A stretch of 64,000 nt of DNA from positions 248,001-312,000 of the forward strand of contig NZ_ATLO01000010.1 in NCBI RefSeq assembly GCF_000416235.1. The letters run 5' to 3'. Positions 1-8,040 of the stretch are shown here, piece after piece (position 1 is the stretch's first letter; each line of letters opens with the position of its first letter). Position numbers and translations under genes: made by a program. Origin of the DNA: Pseudomonas sp. CFII64. GTDB lineage: Bacteria; Pseudomonadota; Gammaproteobacteria; Pseudomonadales; Pseudomonadaceae. A model generated the notes under the pieces. That model did not search any database. It was not told the origin of the DNA and saw only the letters and a list, made by a program, of their open reading frames with translations.

Positions 1-217
1 GCAGAAACAGATCAGCCCGTTCGCGACATTCCTTGAGCAGGGTAGTGGAGAGAATACGCGGGCCCTGAAGCGAGCCGGGGTCAAGATGGTGTTGCTCCAG
101 GGAGCGCTGCCAGGAATCGAAAATCAGCGGTGGCACCGGCACCTGGGGAAGGCGGCCTGCGTTTTTGACCATGCGACTGACGCAGTCGACATGGGCTCTG
201 GAGTTCGCGGCGAGCAT
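1..217 (-). CDS. acoR: AcoR-type sigma-54-dependent activator, N-terminal fragment cut by the window edge
   Basis: The minus strand is open from an ATG at 217 to the window edge, 72 codons. It begins MLAANSRAHVDC and contains a Ser-Trp-Gln-Arg-Ser stretch followed by ECRERADLFL. This is the start of AcoR family activators, which normally continue into a GAF sensor, an AAA+ sigma-54 interaction domain and a Fis-type HTH. Those parts lie outside the window. A GGAGG ribosome site sits 6 nt before the ATG. The gene is divergent from acoABC, the usual place for the acetoin-responsive activator of that operon. The assignment rests on a short N-terminal match plus context. Confidence 0.85.
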   Translation of the reverse strand, partial: MLAANSRAHVDCVSRMVKNAGRLPQVPVPPLIFDSWQRSLEQHHLDPGSLQGPRILSTTLLKECRERADLFL

Positions 218-308
218 AGGGCCTCCGGTTCTCGATCATTGTTGTTATAGCGGCTATTAGGCGCTCAACCCCTGGCTGCGACAAGTCGACAGTTCTGCCG
301 CCCATCGC

Positions 309-325
309 TGAGACGCAGCGTCTCA
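309..325. promoter_or_regulatory. Upstream activator site 1, perfect 17-bp inverted repeat
   Basis: TGAGACGCAGCGTCTCA is a perfect palindrome with 8-bp arms around a central A. It lies between divergent acoR and acoA, with its centre about 155 bp upstream of the predicted acoA transcription start. A degenerate copy follows 43 bp downstream. Paired dyads at this distance are what a sigma-54 activator such as AcoR binds. The binding itself is inferred. Confidence 0.7.
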
Positions 326-351
326 CGGTGATCCCGATAACGAGGATACGC

Positions 352-368
352 CGAGATGCAGCGTCTCA
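352..368. promoter_or_regulatory. Upstream activator site 2, 17-bp inverted repeat with two changed bases
   Basis: CGAGATGCAGCGTCTCA repeats the element at 309-325 with two differences, both in the left arm. The centre-to-centre distance is 43 bp, about four helical turns, so both sites face the same side of the DNA. This supports cooperative binding by one activator, presumably AcoR. Confidence 0.65.
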
Positions 369-444
369 TCCTGATCGGTCAAGCGTTGCTTTGCAAAGTG
401 GCAGGAAGGCTCTGGCACGGGCCTTTGCAAGCAAGTGTCACAGG

Positions 445-461
445 TTGGCCCCGTGTTTGCT
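445..461 (+). promoter_or_regulatory. Sigma-54 promoter of acoABC
   Basis: TTGGCCCCGTGTTTGCT has GG and GC dinucleotides separated by exactly 10 bp, matching the TGGC-N7-TTGCT form of -24/-12 promoters. It lies 62 bp before the acoA start codon and downstream of the two inverted repeats. Predicted transcription start is near 472. A second GG/GC pair at 414-428 has an 11-bp gap and is probably non-functional. Confidence 0.75.
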
Positions 462-522
462 CCGCTCATAGCGCTGGAATCATCCGGCGTCCGAGTGTCG
501 AGACAACCTGGAGAACAACAAT

Positions 523-1500
523 ATGTCCACTCACCTGTCCACCGATCAGTTGCTGCACGCCTATAAAGTGATGCGCACCATCCGGGATTTCGAAGAGCGT
601 CTGCACGTCGAATTCGCCACCGGCGAGATTCCCGGCTTCGTGCATCTGTATGCAGGCGAAGAGGCCAGCGCGGCCGGGGTCATGGCCCATCTCAGCGACG
701 ATGACTGCATCGCCTCCAACCACCGTGGTCATGGCCATTGCATCGCCAAGGGCGTGGATGTGTACGGGATGATGGCGGAAATCTACGGCAAGAAAACCGG
801 CGTCTGTGGCGGCAAGGGTGGCTCGATGCACATTGCCGATCTGGAGAAAGGCATGCTCGGGGCCAACGGTATCGTCGGAGCCGGCGCGCCCTTGGCCGCA
901 GGCGCCGCCCTGGCTGCCAAGCTCAAAGGCACGCAAGGTGTTGCGGTGGCGTTCTTCGGTGATGGTGGATCCAACGAGGGCGCGGTGTTCGAGGCGATGA
1001 ACCTGGCCTCGATCATGAACCTGCCGTGCATTTTCGTTGCGGAGAACAATGGTTACGCCGAAGCCACGGCGTCCAACTGGTCGGTCGCCTGCAAGGACAT
1101 CGCCGACCGCGCCATCGGCTTCGGAATGCCTGGTGTCACGGTCGATGGGTTTGATTTCTTCGCGGTACATGCCGCAGCGGGCGCCGCCATCGAACGCGCC
1201 AGGGCCGGGCACGGGCCTTCCCTGGTGGAAGTGAAGCTGACCCGTTACTACGGCCATTTCGAAGGCGATGCCCAGACCTATCGCGGCCCCGACGAAGTCA
1301 AGAACCTGCGCGAAACCCATGATTGTCTTCAGCAGTTCAGCCAGCGCTGCATCGAGAACGGCTGGCTGGAACGGGCACAGCTGACGGTGATCGATCAGGA
1401 AATCGAGCAGTTGATCGAAGACGCGGTGCGCCTGGCCAAATCCGATCCAAAACCTCAACTGGCTGATCTGCTCAGTGATGTCTACGTGAGCTATCCGTGA
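523..1500 (+). CDS. acoA: Acetoin dehydrogenase E1 component, alpha subunit (TPP-dependent)
   Basis: This 325-aa protein is the alpha chain of the thiamine-diphosphate E1 enzyme. With AcoB it cleaves acetoin and passes the acetyl group to the lipoyl arm of E2. The GDGGSNEG motif near residue 147, with NNGYA downstream, is the TPP/Mg binding signature, and length fits the PdhA/AcoA family. The HRGHGH stretch near residue 67 is typical of the active-site region. It opens the acoABC operon behind a sigma-54 promoter, so expression should need AcoR and acetoin. The neighbours, especially the AcoC-type E2, separate it from pyruvate or branched-chain E1. Confidence 0.93.
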   Translation: MSTHLSTDQLLHAYKVMRTIRDFEERLHVEFATGEIPGFVHLYAGEEASAAGVMAHLSDDDCIASNHRGHGHCIAKGVDVYGMMAEIYGKKTGVCGGKGGSMHIADLEKGMLGANGIVGAGAPLAAGAALAAKLKGTQGVAVAFFGDGGSNEGAVFEAMNLASIMNLPCIFVAENNGYAEATASNWSVACKDIADRAIGFGMPGVTVDGFDFFAVHAAAGAAIERARAGHGPSLVEVKLTRYYGHFEGDAQTYRGPDEVKNLRETHDCLQQFSQRCIENGWLERAQLTVIDQEIEQLIEDAVRLAKSDPKPQLADLLSDVYVSYP

Positions 1501-1556
1501 CCCGCTTTTGACCGTGCCTCCACGCACTTGAAAACAAAAACAAAAGGACAATGATC

Positions 1557-2576
1557 ATGGCTAGAAAAATCACTTACCAGCAGGCAATCAACGAAGCCCT
1601 CGCTCAGGAAATGCGTCGCGATCCCAGCGTGTTTATTATTGGCGAAGACGTGGCTGGCGGCGCGGGCGCACCCGGCGAACAGGATGCCTGGGGCGGTGTG
1701 CTGGGGGTCACCAAAGGGTTGTATGCGCAGTTTCCCGGTCGGGTACTTGACGCGCCGTTGTCCGAGATAGGTTATGTCGGCGCGGCTGTCGGGGCGGCCA
1801 CTCAGGGCATGCGTCCGGTATGCGAACTGATGTTTGTCGACTTCGCCGGGTGCTGCCTGGACCAGATTCTCAATCAAGCCGCCAAGTTTCGTTACATGTT
1901 CGGCGGCAAGGCCGTCACGCCGCTGGTGATCCGCACCATGGTGGGCGCCGGTTTGCGTGCCGCCGCGCAACATTCGCAGATGCTCACCTCGCTATGGACA
2001 CATATCCCCGGTTTGAAAGTGGTCTGTCCGTCATCGCCCTACGATGCCAAGGGGTTGCTGATTCAGGCGATTCGCGACAATGATCCGGTGATTTTCTGCG
2101 AGCACAAAATGCTCTACGGCATGCAGGGCGAAGTGCCGGAAGAGCTCTACACCATCCCGTTTGGCGAGGCCAATTTCCTCCGTGAAGGCAATGACGTGAC
2201 CCTGGTGACCTACGGACGCATGGTGCATCTGGCCATGGAAGCCGCGGCCAACCTGGCGCGCCAGGGTATCGATTGCGAAGTGCTGGATTTGCGCACCACC
2301 AGCCCCATGGACGAGGACAGCATCCTTGAAAGCGTGGAAAAGACCGGCCGGCTGGTGGTGATCGATGAGGCCAATCCGCGCTGCTCCATGGCCACCGATA
2401 TCAGTGCCATGGTTGCGCAAAAAGCCTTTGATTCCCTCAAGGCACCCATCGAAATGGTCACCGCACCTCACACACCGGTGCCTTTTTCCGATGCGCTTGA
2501 AGACATGTACATCCCGAATGCCGCAAAAATTGAAGCTGCGGTACGCAAGATCAGCGAGAAGAGGAGCGCCGCATGA
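1557..2576 (+). CDS. acoB: Acetoin dehydrogenase E1 component, beta subunit
   Basis: This 339-aa protein is a transketolase-like beta chain that completes the E1 heterotetramer with AcoA. It starts MARKITYQQAINEALAQEM and carries the FIIGEDVAGG stretch typical of E1-beta subunits. An in-frame ATG lies at 1551, but the AGGA at 1545-1548 is only 2 nt from it and 8 nt from the ATG at 1557, so the latter was chosen. The 56-bp gap after acoA has no terminator. The stop overlaps the acoC start (ATGA), suggesting translational coupling. Confidence 0.92.
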   Translation: MARKITYQQAINEALAQEMRRDPSVFIIGEDVAGGAGAPGEQDAWGGVLGVTKGLYAQFPGRVLDAPLSEIGYVGAAVGAATQGMRPVCELMFVDFAGCCLDQILNQAAKFRYMFGGKAVTPLVIRTMVGAGLRAAAQHSQMLTSLWTHIPGLKVVCPSSPYDAKGLLIQAIRDNDPVIFCEHKMLYGMQGEVPEELYTIPFGEANFLREGNDVTLVTYGRMVHLAMEAAANLARQGIDCEVLDLRTTSPMDEDSILESVEKTGRLVVIDEANPRCSMATDISAMVAQKAFDSLKAPIEMVTAPHTPVPFSDALEDMYIPNAAKIEAAVRKISEKRSAA

Positions 2577-3679
2577 GCCAGATTCATACCCTGACCATGC
2601 CCAAGTGGGGGTTGTCCATGACCGAGGGCCGGGTCGACACCTGGCTCAAGCAGGAAGGTGACCGGGTCGAGAAGGGCGATGAGTTGCTCGATGTCGAAAC
2701 CGACAAGATCTCCAGCAGTGTGGAAACGCCGTTCTCCGGTGTCCTCAAACGAGTATTGGCGCGTCCGGATGAGACCCTTTCGGTCGGGGCCCTCTTGGCG
2801 ATCATCGTTGACGGTGAGGTCAGCGATGCCCAGATCGAGGAAGTCATCCAGCGTTTCCAGGCCGAGTTCGTGCCCGCCACCGATGCCGCCGAATCGTCAG
2901 GCCCGGCGGCGCAGAAAGTCGAGCTGGAGGGTCGAACCGTGCGCTACTTCGATCTGGGCGAGGGTGGTACGCCGTTGGTGCTGATCCATGGTTTCGGCGG
3001 CGATCTGAACAATTGGCTGTTCAATCACCAGGCCCTGGCTGCCGAGCGGCGGGTCATTGCCCTGGACTTGCCCGGGCATGGCGAGTCTGGCAAGAGCTTG
3101 CGTACCGGCGATCTGGATGAATTGAGCCATAGCGTGCTGGCACTGCTGGATCATCTGGATATCAACACGGCACATCTGGCCGGGCATTCCATGGGCGGCG
3201 CAGTGGCGCTGAACATCGCTCGACTGGCGCCTCAGCGTGTGGCGAGTCTGGTGCTGATTGCCAGTGCCGGTCTGGGCAGCGAGATCAACGGTGAATATTT
3301 GCAGGGGTTCATCGACGCCAGCAACCGCAACGCGCTCCGGCCACAGCTCATGAAGTTGTTCAGCGATCCTGGGTTGGTCAACCGACAAATGCTTGAAGAT
3401 ATGCTCAAATTCAAGCGCCTTGAGGGCGTTGATAGTGCCTTGCGGCAGCTCGTGGCTCAGCTGTTCCCGGATGCACGACAGGCTGCCGGGCTGCGCGCAC
3501 AGGTCGAGCACAAGCCAAGCCTGGTGATCTGGGGCGCGGACGATGCAATTATCCCGGTCAGTCATGCCCAAGGGTTGGCGGCGCAGGTCGAAATCCTTCC
3601 GGCCCAGGGGCATATGGTGCAGATGGAAGCTGCCGAGCAGGTCAATCGCTTGATAGAGGGTTTTTTGAAAGACTTGTAA
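2573..3679 (+). CDS. acoC: Acetoin dehydrogenase E2, lipoyl domain fused to alpha/beta hydrolase
   Basis: Residues 1-80 form a biotinyl/lipoyl domain, with the lipoylated lysine in ETDKISS. After a short linker, residues from about 125 onward are an alpha/beta hydrolase with VLIHGFGGD and the nucleophile elbow GHSMGG. This replaces the classical CoA-dependent acyltransferase core and is characteristic of AcoC, distinguishing it from pyruvate E2. Length is 368 aa, normal for Pseudomonas AcoC. It presumably transfers the acetyl group from E1 to CoA. No dedicated E3 or acoX follows, so lipoamide dehydrogenase must come from elsewhere. Confidence 0.92.
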   Translation: MSQIHTLTMPKWGLSMTEGRVDTWLKQEGDRVEKGDELLDVETDKISSSVETPFSGVLKRVLARPDETLSVGALLAIIVDGEVSDAQIEEVIQRFQAEFVPATDAAESSGPAAQKVELEGRTVRYFDLGEGGTPLVLIHGFGGDLNNWLFNHQALAAERRVIALDLPGHGESGKSLRTGDLDELSHSVLALLDHLDINTAHLAGHSMGGAVALNIARLAPQRVASLVLIASAGLGSEINGEYLQGFIDASNRNALRPQLMKLFSDPGLVNRQMLEDMLKFKRLEGVDSALRQLVAQLFPDARQAAGLRAQVEHKPSLVIWGADDAIIPVSHAQGLAAQVEILPAQGHMVQMEAAEQVNRLIEGFLKDL

Positions 3680-3689
3680 AAAAGTGCGG

Positions 3690-3712
3690 CCCCGGTGCGA
3701 TGAGCGCCGGGG
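3690..3712 (+). terminator. Hairpin after acoC, possible terminator
   Basis: CCCCGG and CCGGGG arms, extended by three inner pairs including one G-T, enclose the 5-nt loop GATGA 10 bp after the acoC stop. No T-run follows on the plus strand. The A-run before it would give a T-run only for minus-strand transcripts, so intrinsic termination of aco is uncertain. Confidence 0.45.
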
Positions 3713-4059
3713 TGTTCACCTTGCTGACCGGTTCTGTCGGCCTTGATGCGGTGATGCAGGCGTATTGATGTCAATGTTTTGTAATACTTTCCCAAGTAAG
3801 AAAAATCCCGGCTCGTTGTAGGATCACGGCCCGTAATCAATTTCAGGATTGTATGAATACCGTTCAGGAGCCTCCCAGTCGCTCTGCTTTTGGCAACTTA
3901 CGCCTTACTTCGAATTGCGCCCCGACGCGCGAATCACCTCTTGCGAACATCCTGTTCCAACCCTCGTCCCGGCTGATCTTTTTCATATCGTCCCAAGCGA
4001 TTGAATGTCATGGACGTGCGCGATCATCCGACTTTTGCCTGCAAGTGAGCCAATAACCC
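3713..4059. other. Intergenic stretch before the TerC-family gene
   Basis: Nothing convincing was found in these 347 bases. A 67-codon reading frame at 3853-4056 has no family resemblance and atypical composition, and was not accepted. I looked for the manganese riboswitch that precedes some TerC-family genes and did not recognise its conserved core. Confidence 0.5.
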
Positions 4060-5610
4060 ATGGAATGGATAGTTGATCCTACGGCATGGCTCGGCCTGCT
4101 GACGCTGATCGTGCTGGAACTGGTGCTGGGCATCGATAACCTGGTGTTCATCGCGATCCTTGCCGACAAATTGCCGCCTGAACAGCGGGACAAGGCCCGC
4201 GTCATCGGCCTGTCTCTGGCGCTGATCATGCGTCTGGGCCTGTTGGCCAGTATTTCCTGGATGGTCACGCTGACCCAGCCGCTGTTCGAAGTCTTCGAGC
4301 ACAGCTTTTCCGGGCGTGACCTGATCATGCTGTTCGGTGGCGTGTTCCTGCTGTTCAAGGCCACCATGGAATTGCATGAGCGCCTCGAAGGGCATGTCAG
4401 CGAGCGCACCAGTAACTCCACTTATGCGAAGTTCTGGCCCATCGTCGCGCAAATCGTGGTGCTCGATGCGGTGTTCTCCCTGGATGCGGTGATTACCGCC
4501 GTGGGCATGGTCGAGCATCTGGCAGTGATGATGATCGCCGTGATGATCTCCATCGGCCTGATGATCATCGCCAGCAAGCCGCTGACCCGCTTCGTCAATG
4601 CGCACCCGACCGTGATCATGCTGTGTCTGGGCTTTTTGATGATGATTGGTTTCAGCCTGACCGCCGAAGGCCTGGGGTTCCATATCCCCAAAGGCTATCT
4701 GTATGCGGCGATTGGCTTCTCGATCCTTATCGAGGTGTTCAACCAGGTCGCGCGTATGCGCCGTAAACGTTCGTTGCATGGCGTGCGGCCGATGCGCGAA
4801 CGCACGGCCCATGCGGTCATGCGTTTGCTGGGCGGTCGCAAGCTGGATGCGGACGAGGTGGGCGAAGAAATCGCCGACATGCTTGAAGGCGAACAGACGG
4901 CAGCCGTGTTTGACCGCCGCGAGCGAGTGATGATCAGCGGCGTACTGCAACTGGCCGAGCGGCCGATTCGTGCCGTGATGACCCCGCGCGCCGAGGTCGA
5001 TCACATCGATCTGGCGGACGATGCCGAGAAGATCAATCTGAAGTTGATGCATTCCTCGTATTCGCGCTTGCCGCTGATTCGCGACGGGCGCATCGACGAA
5101 CCGTTGGGCTTTGTCCACAAGAAGGAGCTGTTCAAGGAGTTGCTGGTCGGCAATCAACCGAATCTCGAAAACCTGGCGCGCAAGGCGATCAATCTGCTGG
5201 ACAGTTTCACGATCCTCAACGCCCTGGAGCAGATGCGCAAGGAGTCGACGCACATTGCGTTCGTGGTGAACGAGTTCGGCGATTTTATCGGTTTGCTGAC
5301 CATGACTGACATTCTCGAATCCATTGCCGGTCAACTGCCGGACGCCAGCGAGATCGAAGGTCCGGACATCGTTGCGCAAGAGGGCGGCTTCCTGGTGTCC
5401 GGCGCACTGAACCTTAACCATGTACGCGAGCGAACCGGTTTTCAGGCCAGGGCCACCGAGGATTACCAAACCGTGGCTGGACTGGTAATGAGCCTGCTGG
5501 ACCGCTTGCCGCGCACCGGTGACAAGCTCGATTGGGAGGGCTGGAACATGACCGTGGTCGGGGTTGAAGAGCGCCGGGTGACGAGGGTTGCCTTGCGCAA
5601 ATCCGAGTAA
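4060..5610 (+). CDS. TerC-family integral membrane protein with CBS pair and CorC/HlyC domain
   Basis: The 516-aa protein begins with a TerC-type membrane domain (about residues 10-230). The first helix carries [17 protein letters not shown] and the fourth [16 protein letters not shown], each with the acidic residues conserved in TerC/Alx exporters. A CBS pair follows at about 300-430 ([12 protein letters not shown] near 306), then a CorC_HlyC domain at about 440-515. This architecture matches YegH/YoaE-type proteins and predicts ion transport, possibly of manganese or another divalent metal; the substrate is not known. No strong ribosome site precedes the ATG. It appears monocistronic. Confidence 0.85.
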   Translation: MEWIVDPTAWLGLLTLIVLELVLGIDNLVFIAILADKLPPEQRDKARVIGLSLALIMRLGLLASISWMVTLTQPLFEVFEHSFSGRDLIMLFGGVFLLFKATMELHERLEGHVSERTSNSTYAKFWPIVAQIVVLDAVFSLDAVITAVGMVEHLAVMMIAVMISIGLMIIASKPLTRFVNAHPTVIMLCLGFLMMIGFSLTAEGLGFHIPKGYLYAAIGFSILIEVFNQVARMRRKRSLHGVRPMRERTAHAVMRLLGGRKLDADEVGEEIADMLEGEQTAAVFDRRERVMISGVLQLAERPIRAVMTPRAEVDHIDLADDAEKINLKLMHSSYSRLPLIRDGRIDEPLGFVHKKELFKELLVGNQPNLENLARKAINLLDSFTILNALEQMRKESTHIAFVVNEFGDFIGLLTMTDILESIAGQLPDASEIEGPDIVAQEGGFLVSGALNLNHVRERTGFQARATEDYQTVAGLVMSLLDRLPRTGDKLDWEGWNMTVVGVEERRVTRVALRKSE

Positions 5611-5631
5611 CCGCTCTGGCTCGGCCTTGTT

Positions 5632-5653
5632 GACGACGCAGCCGTGCGTCGTC
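5632..5653. other. 9-bp hairpin downstream of the TerC-family gene
   Basis: GACGACGCA and TGCGTCGTC flank a GCCG loop, 22 bp after the stop codon. It lacks a T-run on either strand. It may act as a 3' stabiliser or weak terminator. Confidence 0.4.
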
Positions 5654-5790
5654 GGCAATGGATCAGCCAGATTGATATTCAGTATGCGTAACGGTGGTTT
5701 TTCATCAGGTGCGCCAGCCATTAGATTTGGCTCCAACGCAACGATTCACCTGATGACTACTTACCCAACCACTTACTGGAGCTACCCATC

Positions 5791-6036
5791 ATGAAACGCA
5801 CCATCGCCCTGAGCTTTGCCTTTTCGGTCCTGACTGCCACAGCAGCATTTGCCAGTCCGCACGCTGCTACTTCTGTTGCACAACCTGTGGTTGCCCAGGC
5901 ATCCACCCAAGTCGCTGATGCACACGCCGCCGCTGCGGGCAGCAAAACCTTTGATCGCGCATATCTGCAACTGGACAGCAAAGTTCTGGTAGCCGAAAAC
6001 CGCAAAGAGTTCGGTTCGCAATATCAGCGTTATTGA
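5791..6036 (+). CDS. Small secreted protein of unknown function
   Basis: This 81-aa product starts MKRTIALSFAFSVLTATAAFA, a clear Sec signal peptide with probable cleavage after AFA at residue 21. The mature part is Ala/Val/Gln-rich, then ends in a charged tail (SKTFDRAYLQLDSKVL...EFGSQYQRY). TGGAG lies 10 nt upstream of the start and a strong terminator follows the stop, so it is a free-standing gene. No domain is recognised. Similar short periplasmic proteins are common in Pseudomonas, often stress-related, but nothing here shows a role. Confidence 0.75.
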   Translation: MKRTIALSFAFSVLTATAAFASPHAATSVAQPVVAQASTQVADAHAAAAGSKTFDRAYLQLDSKVLVAENRKEFGSQYQRY

Positions 6037-6064
6037 TTGCGAGTTGTTTAACTGATCCAAACCA

Positions 6065-6088
6065 AAAAGCCCGGTCAACCGGGCTTTT
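6065..6088. terminator. Bidirectional intrinsic terminator
   Basis: AAAAGCCCGG and CCGGGCTTTT form a perfect 10-bp stem with a TCAA loop. The A and T tracts on the two sides allow it to end both the small secreted-protein transcript (plus) and the convergent aminotransferase transcript (minus). Confidence 0.9.
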
Positions 6089-6114
6089 GTCTGTCTCCTG
6101 GAAACGGCTTTGCT

Positions 6115-7263
6115 TCAGCGATTGAGCAGGCTGCGTTCCATTCGCGCCAAGCCTTCTTCAAGCAGCGAGCGCGGGCAACCGAAATTCAAGCGGACGAATT
6201 GCTGGCAATCGTCGCCGAACTCCGCGCCTGCACTCAACGCGATCTTGCCGTGTTCGAGAAAGAACTGCTGCGGATTTTCCAGCCCCAGCGCCGAGCAATC
6301 CAGCCAGGCCAGATAGGTGCTTTGCGGCAGGTGCATGACGACGCCGGGCAGGCGGGTCCTGACGGCATCGGCGAGGAAATCGCGGTTGGCCTGCAGATAC
6401 GCGAGAACCGCTTTCAACCAGTCGCCACCTTCGCTGTACGCAGCGCGAGTCGCTTCCATGCCCAGCACGTTGACGCTGTCCACCATGCCGAGTCGACCGT
6501 GGGTAAAGCGTTTGCGCAGCTGTTCATCCTGGACGACGGCGAACGCGGTCTTCAGCCCGGCGATATTGTAAGCCTTGCTGGCCGACATCAGCGTGACGGT
6601 GCGTTTGGCAATGTGCGGGCCAAGGGACGCAATGGGGATGTGCCGACGGCCATCGAACAGGATGTCGGCGTGGATCTCATCGGAGATGATCAGCGCGTCG
6701 TTGCGCACGCAGGCATCACCGATCAGCTGCAACTCTTCGCCACTGAACACTTTGCCCAGCGGATTGTGCGGATTGCTCAGCAGCAGGGCACCAGCGTTTT
6801 GCAGCGCTTTGTCCAGTGCCGCAATATCGGTTTCATACTCGCCCTCGACATTGGCCTTGAACGGCAATTCGATGCGCGGTTGTTGCCAGTGGTCGGGGGC
6901 CTTGGCCAGCGGGGCGTAATTGGGCGTTTGCAGCACCACGCCCGCGCCCTCCGGAACCAGCGCATGCAGCGCCATGTTGAAGCCCGGCTCGACACCCGGC
7001 AGGAAAATCAACTCTTCAGGTTGCACACGCCAGGCATAGGCTTGCCAGAGATGGGCAACCACTGCCTGACGCAAAGCGTCCTGCGCGACGCCGTAGCCGA
7101 GCAACGGATGCTCGATGCGCTTGTGCAGAGCCTGGATGATGGGTGCCGCCACCGGGAAATCCATGTCCGCGACCCACATCGGCAGGACGTCGGCCGGGTA
7201 CTGACTCCACTTCTTGCTGTCGGTGTCGTGGCGCTCGAATACGGTATCCAGGTTGATCGTCAT
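6115..7263 (-). CDS. PatB/MalY-family PLP-dependent C-S lyase or aminotransferase
   Basis: This 382-aa fold-type I PLP enzyme has the PatB/MalY N-terminus (TDSKKW then LPMWVADMDF). SNPHNPLGK binds the substrate carboxylate region, DEIHADI provides the PLP-ring aspartate, and SASKAYNIAGLK holds the Schiff-base lysine. PatB enzymes cleave cystathionine or cysteine conjugates to a thiol, pyruvate and ammonia. The frame is open upstream to a GTG at 7293, but MTINLDTVF from ATG 7263 matches the family start. It stands alone between a terminator and a REP locus. The true substrate cannot be read from sequence. Confidence 0.85.
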   Translation of the reverse strand: MTINLDTVFERHDTDSKKWSQYPADVLPMWVADMDFPVAAPIIQALHKRIEHPLLGYGVAQDALRQAVVAHLWQAYAWRVQPEELIFLPGVEPGFNMALHALVPEGAGVVLQTPNYAPLAKAPDHWQQPRIELPFKANVEGEYETDIAALDKALQNAGALLLSNPHNPLGKVFSGEELQLIGDACVRNDALIISDEIHADILFDGRRHIPIASLGPHIAKRTVTLMSASKAYNIAGLKTAFAVVQDEQLRKRFTHGRLGMVDSVNVLGMEATRAAYSEGGDWLKAVLAYLQANRDFLADAVRTRLPGVVMHLPQSTYLAWLDCSALGLENPQQFFLEHGKIALSAGAEFGDDCQQFVRLNFGCPRSLLEEGLARMERSLLNR

Positions 7264-7349
7264 GGCGGTCTCAGTGGGCAAAAAGTGCCGCACAGGTTAG
7301 TCGCGCGGGCGGTCGGGGTCCAGAGCGGCCGCTCCTGATTCCTGCGCAC

Positions 7350-7436
7350 GACTGGCTTCAGCCGGGAGGAGGCCAGTTAATTCGCAGGGGCCGCATCGTC
7401 AATACTCCCGCCTCCCGGCTAAAGCCGGTCCTACGG
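7350..7436. repeat. REP-type inverted pair (GGACCGGCTTTAGCCGG family)
   Basis: CTGGCTTCAGCCGGGAGG and, inverted, CCTCCCGGCTAAAGCCGG lie about 40 bp apart, each a small hairpin. The same module occurs at 62834-62859. This is the layout of Pseudomonas REP elements in a BIME, sitting between two minus-strand genes. Confidence 0.75.
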
Positions 7437-7449
7437 ATCCCGGGTTTCT

Positions 7450-7890
7450 TCACGCCCCGCGAATGTACTGTTCCAGCTGCTGAATCAGGTCGGCCTGTTC
7501 GGCGATGGCTTCCTTGACCAGGTCACCGATGGACAGCAAGCCCAGCAGCTGGCCTTCTTCCACCACGGGCAAATGGCGCAGATGGCTATCGGTCATGATG
7601 CCCATGCAGGCCTCGACGGTTTGCAGTGAGTCCACGGTAATCACTTTGGTGCTCATGATCGCGCTGACGGGCGTGCCGATAGAGGAGCGTCCCTTGAGCA
7701 CCATCTTGCGCGCGTAGTCGCGCTCGCTGACCACGCCGACCAGTACACCGTTCTCGACCACCGGCAGCGCACCAATATTCTTCTCGGCCATCAGCCTGAG
7801 TGCGTCGAGCACCATCTGGTCGGGCGCAATGGTATGCACTTGTTGATTGTGCAGAACCTTGAGTTTCAGAAGTTGTGCGACTGTTTTCAT
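7450..7890 (-). CDS. CBS-pair protein
   Basis: This 146-aa soluble protein is almost entirely two CBS motifs, about residues 15-70 (GALPVVENGVLVGVVSERDYAR) and 80-135 (RHLPVVEEGQLLGLLSIGDLV). Stand-alone CBS pairs bind adenosine nucleotides and act as energy sensors or regulators of partner proteins. No partner enzyme is adjacent: a REP locus lies on one side and the end of the che operon on the other. Length and domain spacing are normal for this common proteobacterial family. Confidence 0.85.
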   Translation of the reverse strand: MKTVAQLLKLKVLHNQQVHTIAPDQMVLDALRLMAEKNIGALPVVENGVLVGVVSERDYARKMVLKGRSSIGTPVSAIMSTKVITVDSLQTVEACMGIMTDSHLRHLPVVEEGQLLGLLSIGDLVKEAIAEQADLIQQLEQYIRGA

Positions 7891-8004
7891 GCGGATGCTC
7901 CGGTGATGACCGGGTCAGCGATGGCTGCCCTGACGTTGTTCTCTACAGAATCGTAGAGAGCTACTGGTTGAGCAAGCACCAAAGCGGCTTTCAGGCCACT
8001 AATA

Positions 8005-8018
8005 ACGCCTTTTGGCGT
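8005..8018 (-). terminator. Weak hairpin after cheB
   Basis: ACGCC and GGCGT flank a four-base loop 23 bp beyond the cheB stop, in the direction of che transcription. It reads on into TTATTAG rather than a proper T-run, so it may only be a weak end point for the che operon. Confidence 0.3.
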
Positions 8019-8040
8019 CACGACGCAGCGAATCACGCGC

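Noticed and set aside
414..428. TGGCACGGGCCTTTGC as a second sigma-54 promoter
   Set aside because: GG and GC are 11 bp apart, not the required 10. The exact-spacing site at 445-461 is preferred.
466..1551. Long minus-strand frame, antisense to acoA
   Set aside because: Shadow of the highly supported acoA frame. GC-rich codon use opens the opposite strand, and the translation matches no family.
3853..4056. 67-codon plus-strand frame before the TerC-family gene
   Set aside because: It has a passable AGG ribosome site, but composition is unlike Pseudomonas coding sequence and no family is recognisable.
4024..5736. 570-codon minus-strand frame antisense to the TerC-family gene
   Set aside because: Histidine- and glutamine-rich translation is typical of antisense reading of GC-rich DNA. 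The plus-strand product has clear TerC, CBS and CorC domains.
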